64,000 nucleotides of DNA from Mesaphorura yosii (Eukaryota > Arthropoda > Collembola > Poduromorpha > Tullbergiidae), in contig WIXG01000024.1 of NCBI GenBank assembly GCA_009869945.1, forward strand, positions 248,001 through 312,000. The letters are read 5' to 3'. Under the pieces are notes generated by a model. The model did not search any database. It was not told the DNA's origin and was given only the letters and a program-made list of their open reading frames with translations. This document shows positions 13,201-24,097 of this stretch, in pieces. The position numbers were made by a program, and so were the translations under genes. Every line of letters starts with the position of its first letter. Position 1 is the stretch's first letter.

Positions 13201-16200
13201 CCGGCGTTCCTAATAATGGCGAAATCATAAAAGAGAATTAAGAAGAAGGAGGACAAATGCATCTTTGGGTTCTTATGCCTAGGCAAGGTTTCAATAAATT
13301 CATAACGCTTTCTTCCTTCATTACTTCTGCTCTGACCAAGACAAAACATTTTTCTTCTTATTTTCCACGACTTGGAGAGACAGCGAAAGAAAATGGTCAT
13401 GGCTGCATGCCAAAACTAAAAGTTTCGGCCGTAAATGTGCAGAAGCAAAGAACTGCGTCGTGGAAGCCGATATGGACTGCTGATTGCTAAATGATTATGT
13501 AGTACTCCTATTTTATTCTGCTGGGCTGACAACTTTCGCTATGGCGGTGCTCACTCTTTCCGGAGGGGTCCAACAAGTTCATTTTATTGCAAATCTCAAT
13601 TGCAGGGGAAATATGTTCGACAACACGCTATAAATCATTCCGTGGGAATGTAACCAAGTGATCTGGGCTTCGGCGAAAGAACTGTGATGTGAATTCATTA
13701 CTCGCACATTTCCGATCAGATTGACCATGACACACTGTACTGGCACACGCTGATTTTTGTTTGATCAGATTCAAACACTTTCAAAGCGTTCACCCGTAAC
13801 AAGCACGATTAGCGGATTGAATGTCACTGAAGAGACTATGCGCACGGGAGAAGCGTCGTTTGAGTCTTGACACTTTACTCAGAACCGACCAAACTTGGTA
13901 GGTGGTAGGCTTCAAAACTTCGAGTGAGAATTCTTGTTTACCGAAAGATGCTTTCCTTACTCGATCTGCTTCGAAGTCGATTGCTTCGAAGCACTGCTGA
14001 AGCTTCCAATCGTTAGTGGTATATGGTATGGTATATCAAGTGTGAAACAATGGATAAGAAAAGTCTTGCCTGTTTAACGCCTTGGATAGCAGTGAGAGAA
14101 TGTGAATTCACTTAGGTGAATTGATTTCTTTTGATCCAGTTCTCATTGAATTCTTACTATTCCTACGACCAACTCAACGAGTGCCCGGGTGAGTGCGTCT
14201 TGTACATTTAGCCCCCTCATTTCTTTCTAACTTTAAGCACTTGTGAAGTAAATGCCGTGAGAATATCGCTCGGCTTATGTCTTAGTATCCGCTTAGGAGC
14301 CGAGAATAAACAAATTATTATTATTATTAAAACTGTTCCTACGACAATATTAATTGCTACTGGGACATTATCGCATGATAGCACCTTAATCTTAACAAAA
14401 TTCATCCGTGTGTTAAATAAGAGTAGTCACGTTGAGATTCAAAGACAACTTATGGAATTCTTGCATGCCAAACGATACACAAAGAGCACAGACATCTTCA
14501 TTAAGTTCATAAAAGTTGTTGCAACAGGCTTTGAACTACTTTGTATAAGATTGATAACAATTACTGAATTAAATTTCTCAAGTGTGCAGCCGACCCACAC
14601 AGCCATAATTTCTTCGCAAAACTTGCTCCAAAAATCCGAACTGAGAGCTCCAGGAATGGAACAAGTCAAACGTGCGGGATTTGAAAGTTTTGCTCCACTG
14701 TAACCATAAATACATGAAATATGAACCGTTATGCTGCCTGAGAGTTTTTCTTCAGCTTTAGTGGGGATGAGTTCACGTTTATTAAAGTATTAAAGAGTAT
14801 AGCGGAACTTTCTCTGCTCACTTCGTTCACCGCGAACGTGAACTAATGGTCTGGCAATGCCATTTGATGTTCCGACATTAGGTGCTGTATATGATTCCCA
14901 GTTAGGCAAGTCGATTGCATGGCACTTATAAGGGTCGTGCACAAGGTTTTCAGTGAAGTCTTCAACGTGGAACAAAATCACAACTAGCAGTTTGAATTTG
15001 TTTCAAAACCAGATTCCGCATCCGCCGTTTCGAAACCTTGCTCAAGTTTTCGTTTTCAGTCATGATACGCTGTGGTTGAGAACTGGGCTTTCACGCTCGA
15101 AGCCACTACACAAAAGGATAAAAGTATCGATGTTTCGATGTTCTGTTGTGTAATGTGTTTTGAGAGATTTCAGCGAGGCTTACAGTGGTGATGTTATATT
15201 TTATGAAGATTGGATGCTGCTGGAGGCCGCATGGAACCCAAGAATTTTCCACGTCTTTCTCCTTTCTCGGCTACCCAGTTCTGCTTTAAACTATGCCATT
15301 GCTTTCCACGTTAAAGGTATATCCGAGAGGTGGTTGCGCATATGGAAGAAAACTATGGATTTTCTCATCACCAGCAATAGCAGCAGGAACTTGGAAGAGA
15401 CGAAAATGATGTTGGACGTGCTGGTGGAAGTGAAACGTGTGAGACAGAGAGGAGAAAGAAGGCTGTATAGAGACGGCGCGAGGTCTTAGTTACTCAATCT
15501 ATTTCTCACGGGCAGACCAACATTTGAGTCGTAGTTGCAAGACTGAACGACAACAGACGTGTGAGTGTGAGCAGTTTCTCGATATCAACAGTTAGTTCAG
15601 ATTCTAATCTGCGAAATCAATCTTTCTGGTGCCAGGATTCACCTGTTATCTACGCATAGCTGCATTTCCTTGCTTTACTTAGAAAATTTGAATTAACGTC
15701 AATCAAATACAGGTCGGGACGCTCAGAGCCCAGTTTAAGTTCAAGTGATGCGTTGAAATATTCTTCTCGATACAATAAGCTCATTTTCAAACTAATTTTC
15801 CTCAAGAAGCTAACTTTAGTCGTCGTACCTGGTGGAGTTTGTGGTCCTCAAAAGAAAGGTAAATCAAAACTTTATACGTCTCATGGTATTATCAGCTTCA
15901 AGTTCATTCAAAACAGCTGAAATTTCATTGACCAACTGTAGAAGGAGCATATTAATTGATGCATGATAGTTTTTGAATGAAAATCTCCTAGGATGTCTGG
16001 GTTTTTTCTGGCGAGAGAACTGTTTCGTAAAAGCGTGGTCACATGAGTTGAAGGAGTAGTTGAGACTTTTACTGAGAATTCATGCGCGCATGCATGTGCT
16101 AACATGTACGGTGTTAATCGAAGATCTTGAAAATCGAAGTGCTCGCAGAAGAGCACACGGTAAGAGGCTTTGTCGTCAACATATGGTGTAGGAAAGATTG

Positions 16201-19200
16201 ATTTTGTGATAACGGAGCTTTTCAAAATGTAAACTCCGAACTTGTAAACAAATTCCAGAAAACGAGCTTCATTTTTAAGACGATTCGCGCTGCAGTGTCT
16301 TCGTCCACGGCCCATTGTAGTACAGCATCATTTGACAGAAATTCGATCATCATCATTCGATTTGTCGTAGGTTGTACTTAAAATAGTTACTGACGTTCTA
16401 ATTAGTGTGGAACTTGATGTTTAGGCCTGTTGATATCCTGACCCGGCATTTTCAGTTGACCACGCTGTGCGAATTTGCGCCTCAGACGTCGGAATCTCCA
16501 GAAAAAGACCAAGAAACGGGGCCTTCCCTTAAGCCGTGAAAATGAGTTATAAAATGTTCGCAACCAAAGGAAAGAAAGGTAGTCTACGATTCTTCATCTC
16601 CAGCAATCGTTAACGCTTGAACGTGTGCCGCCACTAACACCGTGCTTGTGTTTCAGTATTTGTGGAACTAGAGTTGAAGTAAATTATTTTACATTTGTCG
16701 GAGACCTGTTCGGGAGATTAATGTCAGTTGGAAGTACACGATGAGATTACTCACGTGTACCTGTCGTAAAACGAGTCTTGCGGGTTCGACTTGAAGCACA
16801 CGGTCACGCTGCACAACAGTGGTAGTCATAAAACGAGTTTATGGCCAAAAGGAATTAGAAAGCAGACAGCAAAGACCAAAGTGAGGGACCTTAACGAAAC
16901 TTGAGTGGTTGAGTACAAGGCTCGGACCGCCTTAAATTTTTCATTATAGAATTGTTCGTAATTACTTCCTGGCCTATTGCTATTCGACTCAGTAGTCGCA
17001 AAATCTTGGAAAAATACATTCGCCAATTTCCTCCGACTTTAGTGTGTGGTTCATAATGGGCAACTTAATTTCAATTTGGGAGACGCGTAGAGGAAAAAAA
17101 CGGGAAAAATAATAATAGTGATTCTAGCGGGTTAGTAATCGGAACAAAATAGCGCGTAGGATGTTCCTGTTGCAACAACAGCTTGCATGAAACCAGACTG
17201 CTGCTGCTGAGCAATATTGATTTTTCCTGTTTTCATACCAAATGGAGTCAAGAAGAGGAGCCATTTATAGAATAAAACACGTACAAAGACGAAATGGAAA
17301 CATTTGACAAAGATGAATGCTCCTGTTTACCCATGCATATCGTGAGCTACCTTTTAGTGCCCATTGGTTTCTGCAACAAACGTCAGTATTCTGAAACCCT
17401 GAATAAATTTAATTGAGGTTTTTACAGACACGATCTCAATTGTACCTTTTATAATAAGAGAGCGAAAATGCGATTGGTATGAAAATGACACACTTGCCTC
17501 TCTCGACGTCGAAGCATACGTTTACACTGAAATCAAAAGGTAGGGACTAACATAAAGTTTTATAGCATAAGTAGGAATTCCTGGAATTAAGATATTCCAA
17601 TAAAATAGGATGAACAGTTAAACATTGGTTTGTCGCAGTGCGAGGAGCAAGTGCACGTAAGGTTACATTTATTTTTACTTCCCGTTTATTCATTTCCAAG
17701 TGTTTACTCCGTGCCTTCCAACCTCGTCGCCTTTTCCACCATAGCCTTCACTCGTGCACAACGCGCAGAGGCGCAAGATTCAGAAGGTGCGACAAAAACG
17801 CTGATAGTCGGAGCTGAACATGGAAGTCTATTCATCGACAAGATTCAGTTGAACCTTTGCCCAGACTAGAGAATAAAAGTTCTTTGGGGAGAGTGTTTGC
17901 TGATAATAGCAGCAAAAAATACGTTTTTGTATTCACTTTCTTTTCTCTTCTTTTTATGGTTCCTGAGAGCAAAGTGAGAGCACGCGAGACCCCGTTCCGC
18001 ACCTGCATTTCAATTGCCATTTCTATTCGCTTCTCTCTCCATCTCATATCGAAACAACAAAATCTATTTTACAACGGAAGCGTCTTTATGTGAGGTGGAA
18101 AGCATGAGCAATTGTGTGTTCATGCTCAATTTTTGCGTTCTAGAAAGACGCAGAATGGATCCCGACACCTATTGTGATATAGAAATAAAAGGGTTCCGTT
18201 GCTGAAAAGCAAACACACTTTAGCAAATCCGAACCTCACTCGCCATGGGTCCCACACATAAAGGCGGCAATCAGATTTCGGGCCAATGTCAGAGACAAGC
18301 TTACTAATGGAGAGGAAACGAGTCAATATCTTGCTGCTAGACTAAACATAAGGGGTACTCAGATTTTGACTTGGCAGTTGAGCACTTGAGCAGATCTGCC
18401 AAATCACTAGCCAACCTAATATTAAACTGCAAAAGTGCTCAACTGCCAAGCCGAAGTCTGAGTACCCCTATAATAAATAACATCCGCAGTGGTCAAACCA
18501 CTTTCGTGTTTGAGGGCAAATTATGCAAAAAACTTGGAACATTGAGTGTGCTTTTCACGGATTATGCTAAATGCGGGTACATTTGCATAAATTGGGAGAG
18601 ATTGGGTAGCAAGGTGGAAAGATTAAGTCTGCTCAACTGAAGTACGCTCACTGAATCTGGTTCTAGGCGAAAACCACGGTACAATTGTTATGAACACTGG
18701 CCCAGCTTAACACGCGTACTCTCTTAAGGGTCAAGAGAAGTATGCTGTAGTGTTCAGAATTTAAAAACATTAAATCCTGCAATAATGCTTCCTGTTCGTC
18801 ATTGTAAAACTTCTGTTGAACAAGTACCTATTTCTTAGTGCTTGGATTCGGTGCGCATGAATGATGGTGACAACAGATATAAGTTCTTCAATCGGAAAAT
18901 TTGAATCCATGTCAAACTATTTTGCAGACGAAGAGTTGGAATTTGCAGAATACTTTCATGCAAATGATATTGCGAACACTTCCTGCAAATATATTGAACT
19001 TCGTCTATTCCAATACATGTTCTGGAATTTTGCTTCGTACAATTAGCTGGCGTACTTCTCCATAGATTTCATAGCTCGTTCTAGTTTGAGTGTGTGTTCT
19101 GTGTTTCATTAGGAGCTGGGTGCTTGAAAAATCTAGAGAAAAGATACCAACATTCATTCGATTTTTTCATTCATGTATATTGCGTGATATAATCTAAGTG

Positions 19201-21755
19201 AACGGTTCAATCAGACCCTGAGCGTAGCATGGAAATTCCCAGTTTGTGCTTGTCATTTGAATAAATTCGGGGAGAATAAAACAGGCAAGAAATGGCGCTT
19301 TGTTCAATTATCACGTCAGACTTCTACCCATTAAGCCTAAAAGTTTGTGAAATTAAAGTGGCAAGATTGGGCTGGTGCCAAGTGTGCCTGCCCTGACTAC
19401 CTCTTTCTTTCGCTGTCACCGTGATACGCCACCAAACTCGGGTGACAAATGAGGACAATCGGTATGCACGTCACTGTCACATAAAATTCATCGGTACAGA
19501 ATTACAAAGGCAGAAAAACGGGTAGTAATTGCATCGGCCTTCCCCTAATGAACGCAGCCAGACATGACAGCAAAAATTTCGGAATTCCATCAAAGTTGAG
19601 TCCAATTATCGCTCGATCTTTCATTTCTCAATTGGAGCTTCATTCTACAAGTTCAAGATTGCACACAGCATGACAGTGAAAAAAAGTTTTATTGTCAACT
19701 TTTTGTGTGATTGTGCACTCGTTTAAATGTAAAACGCAAAGTTGTTCCTATGTAGTTTAAATCGAGTTGCTGCTGTTTATAGAAAATTATAGGAGTCACC
19801 TGAGCGTGTAGTCGTGAAGTAATAAATAAAGTTCACTTTCGGAATATTGTTATAGAGAACGTGTGTAACTTGTGTTGTCGAACTACTAATCATGTTTAGT
19901 ACTAATTAATTAGTTTGCGCAAATCAAGTATTAATTCTTTTATGTACATGTTTGAAATTTTCAGAGGACGAGGCAGATGAAATTACATTGCGGGTGATTC
20001 GACAAAGACCAGAAGAACTGGATAAGCTAACGAGAACAACGAAGTTCACCAAGAAGGAAATCCAGCTAATTTACCGTGGCTTCAAACAAGTAAATAAATA
20101 AACAAAACGCGACAGACTCAAAGCACACGCCAAAAAATTCAACCTCTGCGCTTCGTATAACACTATATCGCATATCGCACAAACACACCACACCACTTCC
20201 TCCGCTTCCGCGCTGTTCACGGTTTGATTTATACAAGGCAATTTGTAGGAAACCGTGTCTCATTTATTCTGAGCACCTGAGCTCAAAAATTGTACCCCAC
20301 GTTATTTGCCTTAATTTGATACAATGAAACGCAATATGCAATTTCCGCCCTTTCATTTTGATAGCTTTTCTGCGTGCCAAGTCTCACTTTCCTGCTTTAG
20401 GAGGTTCTGATCAAAAGAATTGAACTTTCCTCTTGATGATTGTTTTTTTCAGGAATGCCCCACTGGCCTTGTAGATGAAGATGCTTTCAAAGACATCTTT
20501 GCCCAGTTTTTTCCACAAGGAGGTAGTATTGCATCTAATGCTGGACTTCAACTATTGGTCGCCAAATTAACTTTGGTTTGTTTTGCAGATGCCTCTCAAT
20601 ATGCGCATTATGTCTTCAACACAATCAAGCAGAATGCATCTGGGCAAATCAGCTTTGAAGTAAGCCTGAGAAGGCTATAAACTTTGCCCGCAGGGTTATT
20701 TTACGGTGTTTTGTGATATTTGCAGGAGTTTTTGGCCATCCTGTCAAAAGTGTCACGGGGCTCAATTCAAGAAAAGCTGCAGTGGATTTTCGGACTGTAC
20801 GACCTCAACGGAGATGGACTAATAACCAAGAACGAGATGCTGGATGTCGTAACATCTATTTACGAAATGCTCGGTCGAAACACGGAACCTCAAGTTGAAG
20901 AAAATTCAGCCAAGGAACATGTAGAGCGAATATTTCATGTTAGTAATGTTTATTTTATCTTGTCAGAATCGCAGTCAGTTGTCTGTTTGTGCACTCTGTA
21001 ATTGCTGTCGTAAATATTACTTGCAACGCAGGAAAAAATTCAATTCTGAAAAACACAGAATGCGAGCACTGTAAACATCCGATAATAAGATAATAGATCG
21101 CAGGAATTTTCGAGTCTCGTGCTGCAACCCGTTTCCTACTTTGATCGTTTTTCACCTAGCGTACACTTCGCTTGTTTCCAGCAGCCTCAATTGATTCTGA
21201 TGTGCTCATTAGTACGATCTCTTTCCGCGCGCGGATGGTGTTGAGAAGCTGCCATGGGACGGCAAAAGTTGGTATTGGATAACATGAAAAAACCGTGACC
21301 AACTTCACAGCGACGGTGGAAAGAACGAGTGACAGCGACATGGCACCGTGTGTCATAACTTTTAATGATAAATGGGAGGATCGGCAACAATGAATAATTT
21401 ATTCAACACAGTGGTAGGCCACTATTGAAAACGAATCTGAGTGATGACGGGAAGTAATTTGTCAGCTCCTCACAATTCTAACACACTTTCACTAATTAAA
21501 TGTGTTGCGCGCATCCATGACTTTCTCCGGTTGGCATGGTCTAATAAGTTCCCGATCTGGAGGGACCAATGCATCAAATGCCCGTGTCATTCTCAAAAGT
21601 GTGCTCATGTCATTAATTTCGAAATTTATCTTTGTATTCCACAGAAAATTGACTCGAACCAAGACGGCGTGGTGACAATCGACGAGTTGGTGGAATGGTG
21701 TTCCAGGGACGAGCGGATACTTCAGTCCCTTGAAATGCTCGATACCGTATTGTGA
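10142..21755 (+). CDS. KCNIP: Kv channel-interacting protein (KChIP), spliced, 6 coding exons
   Basis: Exons 10142-10289, 19965-20089, 20453-20522, 20589-20659, 20726-20938 and 21645-21755 join in frame to a 245-residue protein, the usual KChIP length (about 220-256). All introns are GT-AG and all phases agree. Known role of the family: Ca2+-binding cytoplasmic beta subunit of Kv4/Shal A-type potassium channels, controlling surface traffic and inactivation. Seen: a variable basic N-terminus (RFYSYIRRRFSHDKDD), then the conserved core from about residue 50. The sensor-family CPTG segment is at 93-96 (dead EF-1). EF-3 loop 164-175 (DLNGDGLITKNE) and EF-4 loop 212-223 (DSNQDGVVTIDE) have all Ca2+ ligands. 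The protein ends MLDTVL, as invertebrate KChIPs do. Odd: EF-2 loop 128-139 starts with Lys instead of Asp, so it probably does not bind metal. The ATG at 10142 is the first in the exon, but the frame is open for two more bases upstream to the splice acceptor, so earlier coding exons are possible. Confidence 0.93.
12046..12065. repeat. Perfect inverted repeat, 9-bp arms
   Basis: GTCACGACT, GA, AGTCGTGAC. GC-rich arms with a 2-bp centre in AT-rich intron sequence. Function unknown. Confidence 0.8.
14269..14328 (+). mobile_element. 3' end of a non-LTR retrotransposon (LINE) or related SINE
   Basis: CTCGGCT (14269-14275) pairs with AGCCGAG (14298-14304), giving a terminal stem-loop. It is followed by AATAAACAA and a short ATT microsatellite (14314-14328). 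A stem-loop plus a short tandem-repeat tail is the typical 3' end of CR1/L2/I-type LINEs and the SINEs they mobilise. The body upstream (from roughly 14200) could not be bounded and no reverse transcriptase is present, so this is a 5'-truncated copy if it is one. Confidence 0.4.
15661..15858 (+). CDS. Candidate alternative 5' exon of KChIP
   Basis: The frame is open for 66 codons up to the donor AAAG|gtaaat at 15858 and leaves in phase 1, which is exactly what the KChIP core exon (19965) needs; the joined codon is Glu. The end reads KLIFKLIFLKKLTLVVVPGG then VCGPQKK, hydrophobic and basic like several membrane-targeting KChIP N-termini. There is no ATG in the frame, so an upstream exon would be needed; possible acceptors are AAATACAG at 15712 and ACTTTAG at 15819. 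Confidence 0.2.
18351..18469. repeat. 119-bp imperfect hairpin, MITE-like or small-RNA-hairpin-like
   Basis: The outer 37 bases (18351-18387) match the reverse complement of 18433-18469 at 34 of 37 positions; two of the three differences would be G-U pairs in RNA. Pairing resumes for GCAG inside, giving arms of about 43 and a loop of about 33. The ends are AGGGGT/ACCCCT and both sides are flanked by ATA, which could be a target-site duplication. The loop side holds the palindrome GCAGATCTGC. It lies in the KChIP intron. Confidence 0.6.
19965..20089 (+). CDS. KCNIP: KChIP exon 2
   Basis: Acceptor ATTTTCAG, donor CAA|gtaaat. Encodes DEADEITLRVIRQRPEELDK and continues through the KFTKKEIQLIYRGFK motif that opens the conserved core of this family. 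A second possible acceptor two bases downstream (TTTTCAGAG) would change the entry from phase 1 to phase 0 and would suit a different set of 5' exons. Confidence 0.93.
20453..20522 (+). CDS. KCNIP: KChIP exon 3
   Basis: Acceptor TGTTTTTTTCAG, donor GGAG|gtagta. Encodes ECPTGLVDEDAFKDIFAQFF then PQG, the degenerate EF-1 region with the Cys-Pro pair diagnostic of neuronal calcium sensors. Ends in phase 1. Confidence 0.95.
20589..20659 (+). CDS. KCNIP: KChIP exon 4 (EF-2 region)
   Basis: A 66-bp intron precedes it. Acceptor TTTTGCAG, donor GAA|gtaagc. Encodes the DASQYAHYVFN helix and most of the EF-2 loop. Loop position 1 is Lys and position 3 Asn, so metal binding at this site is likely lost. 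In vertebrate KChIPs this site is also weak but keeps an acidic first residue. Confidence 0.94.
20726..20938 (+). CDS. KCNIP: KChIP exon 5 (EF-3)
   Basis: Acceptor ATTTGCAG, donor CAT|gttagt. 71 codons from EFLAILSKVSRG through the intact EF-3 loop DLNGDGLITKNE and the helix YEMLGRNTEP to HVERIFH. The frame stays open 63 nt into the following intron, so only the family alignment fixes the 3' end. Confidence 0.94.
21645..21755 (+). CDS. KCNIP: KChIP exon 6 (EF-4 and C-terminus)
   Basis: Acceptor TGTATTCCACAG. 36 codons with the intact EF-4 loop DSNQDGVVTIDE, then LQSLEMLDTVL and TGA. The final helix after EF-4 is the part that in known structures fills or leaves the hydrophobic groove that binds the Kv4 N-terminus. 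Confidence 0.95.
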   Translation, partial: KIDSNQDGVVTIDELVEWCSRDERILQSLEMLDTVL

Positions 21756-22018
21756 TTCTGTACAACTGCAACGCGCTGGAAGTCTTCAACTTGAGCTCTT
21801 ACCGAGACAATCGAACCCTTCACAAAATACCAATTCACGTCTACGTTTACTTGACAAAGGAAAGCGCTGGAACACTTTAGTCTAGTGCGACAGATCCACG
21901 ATATTGCAATTAAGAGAATCCTTTTCATTTGTAAACAAGTGGAGAATTGTCCGTTGATAGCTCACGACAGTTATTCTATCCATTTCTGGTATTTCCTTTT
22001 ATCGCACCTGAAATGTGA

Positions 22019-22530
22019 ATTAAACAATTTCAAGTAGTACACCATGTTAATTTCTTCAAGAGTCCGTCTGTTGGAACTTTCTTCCTATGGTAACATGTTT
22101 TAATTGTGCCAATTGTGACGTTTAATATTCCAAGGTGAAAATGTTCTTTTGTTGTCAGAAAATCAATTTCACAATTTGCAGAATTATTTTCGTAATTAAA
22201 AATTGTTGGTGTATTTCATTGTATTTCACTATAGCTGTAAAGTATCAGTTGAATCCGTAACAAGTAGAAAATATTGATTTATTTCCCTTTCAAGTGAATG
22301 GAAAATGCTACGCAACAAAATAAAGAACTACAAAGGCGGTAATTGGGATTCATTTTGAGCTGCCATCTTATGATATGTCCTGGGATGTTAAAAGTAGGCG
22401 ATGTTTACCCTTTTAGTTTGATGATAAACTATTAAAATCGTGTTGTTTGCGTGTCTCAAATTAAAATATTGATTATATTGTCCAACAAAAGCATGATACC
22501 TTCTTGCTTATCTTATTAGACTTCAATAAA
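22019..22530 (+). promoter_or_regulatory. Candidate polyadenylation signals of KChIP
   Basis: ATTAAA at 22019-22024, AATAAA at 22319-22324 and AATAAA at 22525-22530 lie 0.26-0.77 kb downstream of the KChIP stop. Which one is used cannot be told from sequence. Confidence 0.35.
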
Positions 22531-23428
22531 ACAAGAAAACTCGTATTTCGGTGTCCAACACCAGTTTATGCCTTTAAAAATGAAGTCAGTGCATGTAATT
22601 CTGAATCGAGAAGCTTGTCTAAATCAACCAAGTTAAAGCTTTGCTTACATCATAATTGACAACGTCGTGATGAGAGAAAGCAAGACTGAAGGCAGAGCGT
22701 CTAATATTCCACATTTCCATTTATTCAGAACTTTATTCTGGTATCGATTAGATACATAAAATCCTTAGCTAATGGGATATGAAAATTAATTTTTTATTTG
22801 TTTTTACAAAGCATAGTTGGGGTTAGGGTGCGGGTTGGGCTTGAAAATAACGACACATGGGTGACGGAAGTTCATTTTCTAGACATATTATTACACTAAA
22901 ATAATACAATTAGTGTTAATTATGAACTTCACTGTACTTCAGGGAAGGGGACACCATATTCTTAACAGCTAGCATTGCAATTTCCAACAATCCTCTTCCA
23001 CGTAAGGAGGGCACAATAGAGTGTCTTCTATAAGTTAGTACTTAAATTTCCATCACCTATTTAATAATTTCCTCCGCGCCAGACGACGATACATAATTTC
23101 AAGCACGCCCTCGTCGTAGATCTGATCATCCTACATCCTTTTTACGCAACTTTCTTAACTATCGCAAGTAGAACCTATTTCTTTTTACTTCCGAACAATT
23201 TCTTGGCTTCTGGGTACTCCAGGAATGGACAACATCAACATTTTATCCGAAACTGAAAGCCAAGAATTCATGTTCATCACTAACAATTTATCATAACGCC
23301 TTACTTACATGTACATCTTTAAATATCTTTCATTGTTATTTAATCCATTAGTTAGCTTAACACCTACGCACATATTTATGCTCTTGGGGTTCACATTTAC
23401 AAAAACCTGACACAGCTTAACGACCGCA

Positions 23429-23434
23429 TTTATT
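23429..23434 (-). promoter_or_regulatory. Candidate TIA polyadenylation signal
   Basis: AATAAA on the - strand, about 0.65 kb downstream of the TIA stop. It is the closest exact match I noticed; no other evidence. Confidence 0.3.
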
Positions 23435-24088
23435 TTACAATTTCAGTTGATCAGAGGCAACATTTTAATCAAGTTTCAAACAAATGGTTCTAAATTCACG
23501 TTCTAGTAAGCTGTCACCATCTACTGGAACAGGATTCGGGTTTTTACTAATTTCTTTCACAACTCTGCTGCAGCTTTCATCCTCGACCGTAGAAAATTTG
23601 ACCAATCCACTATCATCACAACGTAATGGCTTGATTGAAGTAAGGACTGGAAATTAGTATTGATGAAAACGATGCAGGAGGATGATAGCATAGTACAAAG
23701 AAGTTTGTTGCTGCAATATAACAAGATTCTATATGAGTTGTGCTTGTCAACTAAGCCGAAAAAGCTAACAATTACACTCGCCTCAACACACAACCCTTAT
23801 AACGATAAGGTTTCATATATAATATATTTATGCTACATATTCTTATATGTATAGAAAAACTTAGGGAATCTGCCCGAACCATCCTCATTTAGTTTAAATA
23901 CGGCAAGTTCGGCCCGTATGACGGGAACCTAATCAATTTTAGAATTGTGCATCGTCGAATTAGATTCCTTGATTCACAAGTGGCCACTTTCTGAGTGTAT
24001 CAGGTTGAGGCAACCAACGGCCTTCTAAATTTCTACGCTTAGTCATATCGCGGTTTAACAACAGAGAACGGGAACAGAGCTTAGTCTG

Positions 24089-24097
24089 TTACTGAGC
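24089..24097 (-). CDS. TIA1: TIA terminal coding exon (Ala-Gln-stop)
   Basis: Acceptor TTTGTTTGTTGCAG, then GCT CAG TAA. Only two codons and the stop, but the join gives QQFQAQ, which is how I recall arthropod TIA proteins ending. The stop is TAA at 24091-24089. Confidence 0.85.
   Translation of the reverse strand, partial: AQ

Larger units (their letters stand above)
10290..19964 (+). other. First large KChIP intron (9.7 kb)
   Basis: Separates the variable N-terminal exon from the KChIP core. It holds the inverted repeat at 12046-12065, a LINE-type tail at 14269-14328, a coding-like segment at 15661-15858 that could be an alternative 5' exon, and the 119-bp hairpin element at 18351-18469. 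The frames of 110 and 148 residues in it look like chance. Long introns after 5' exons are usual in KChIP genes with several promoters. Confidence 0.75.
21756..24088. other. Intergenic region between convergent KChIP and TIA genes
   Basis: About 2.3 kb, very AT-rich, holding the 3' UTRs of both genes and their candidate polyadenylation signals. No conserved coding frame seen. Confidence 0.7.

Noticed and set aside
14257..14703. 148-residue frame on the + strand
   Set aside because: Runs through the ATT microsatellite (poly-Ile) of the LINE-type tail; no domain.
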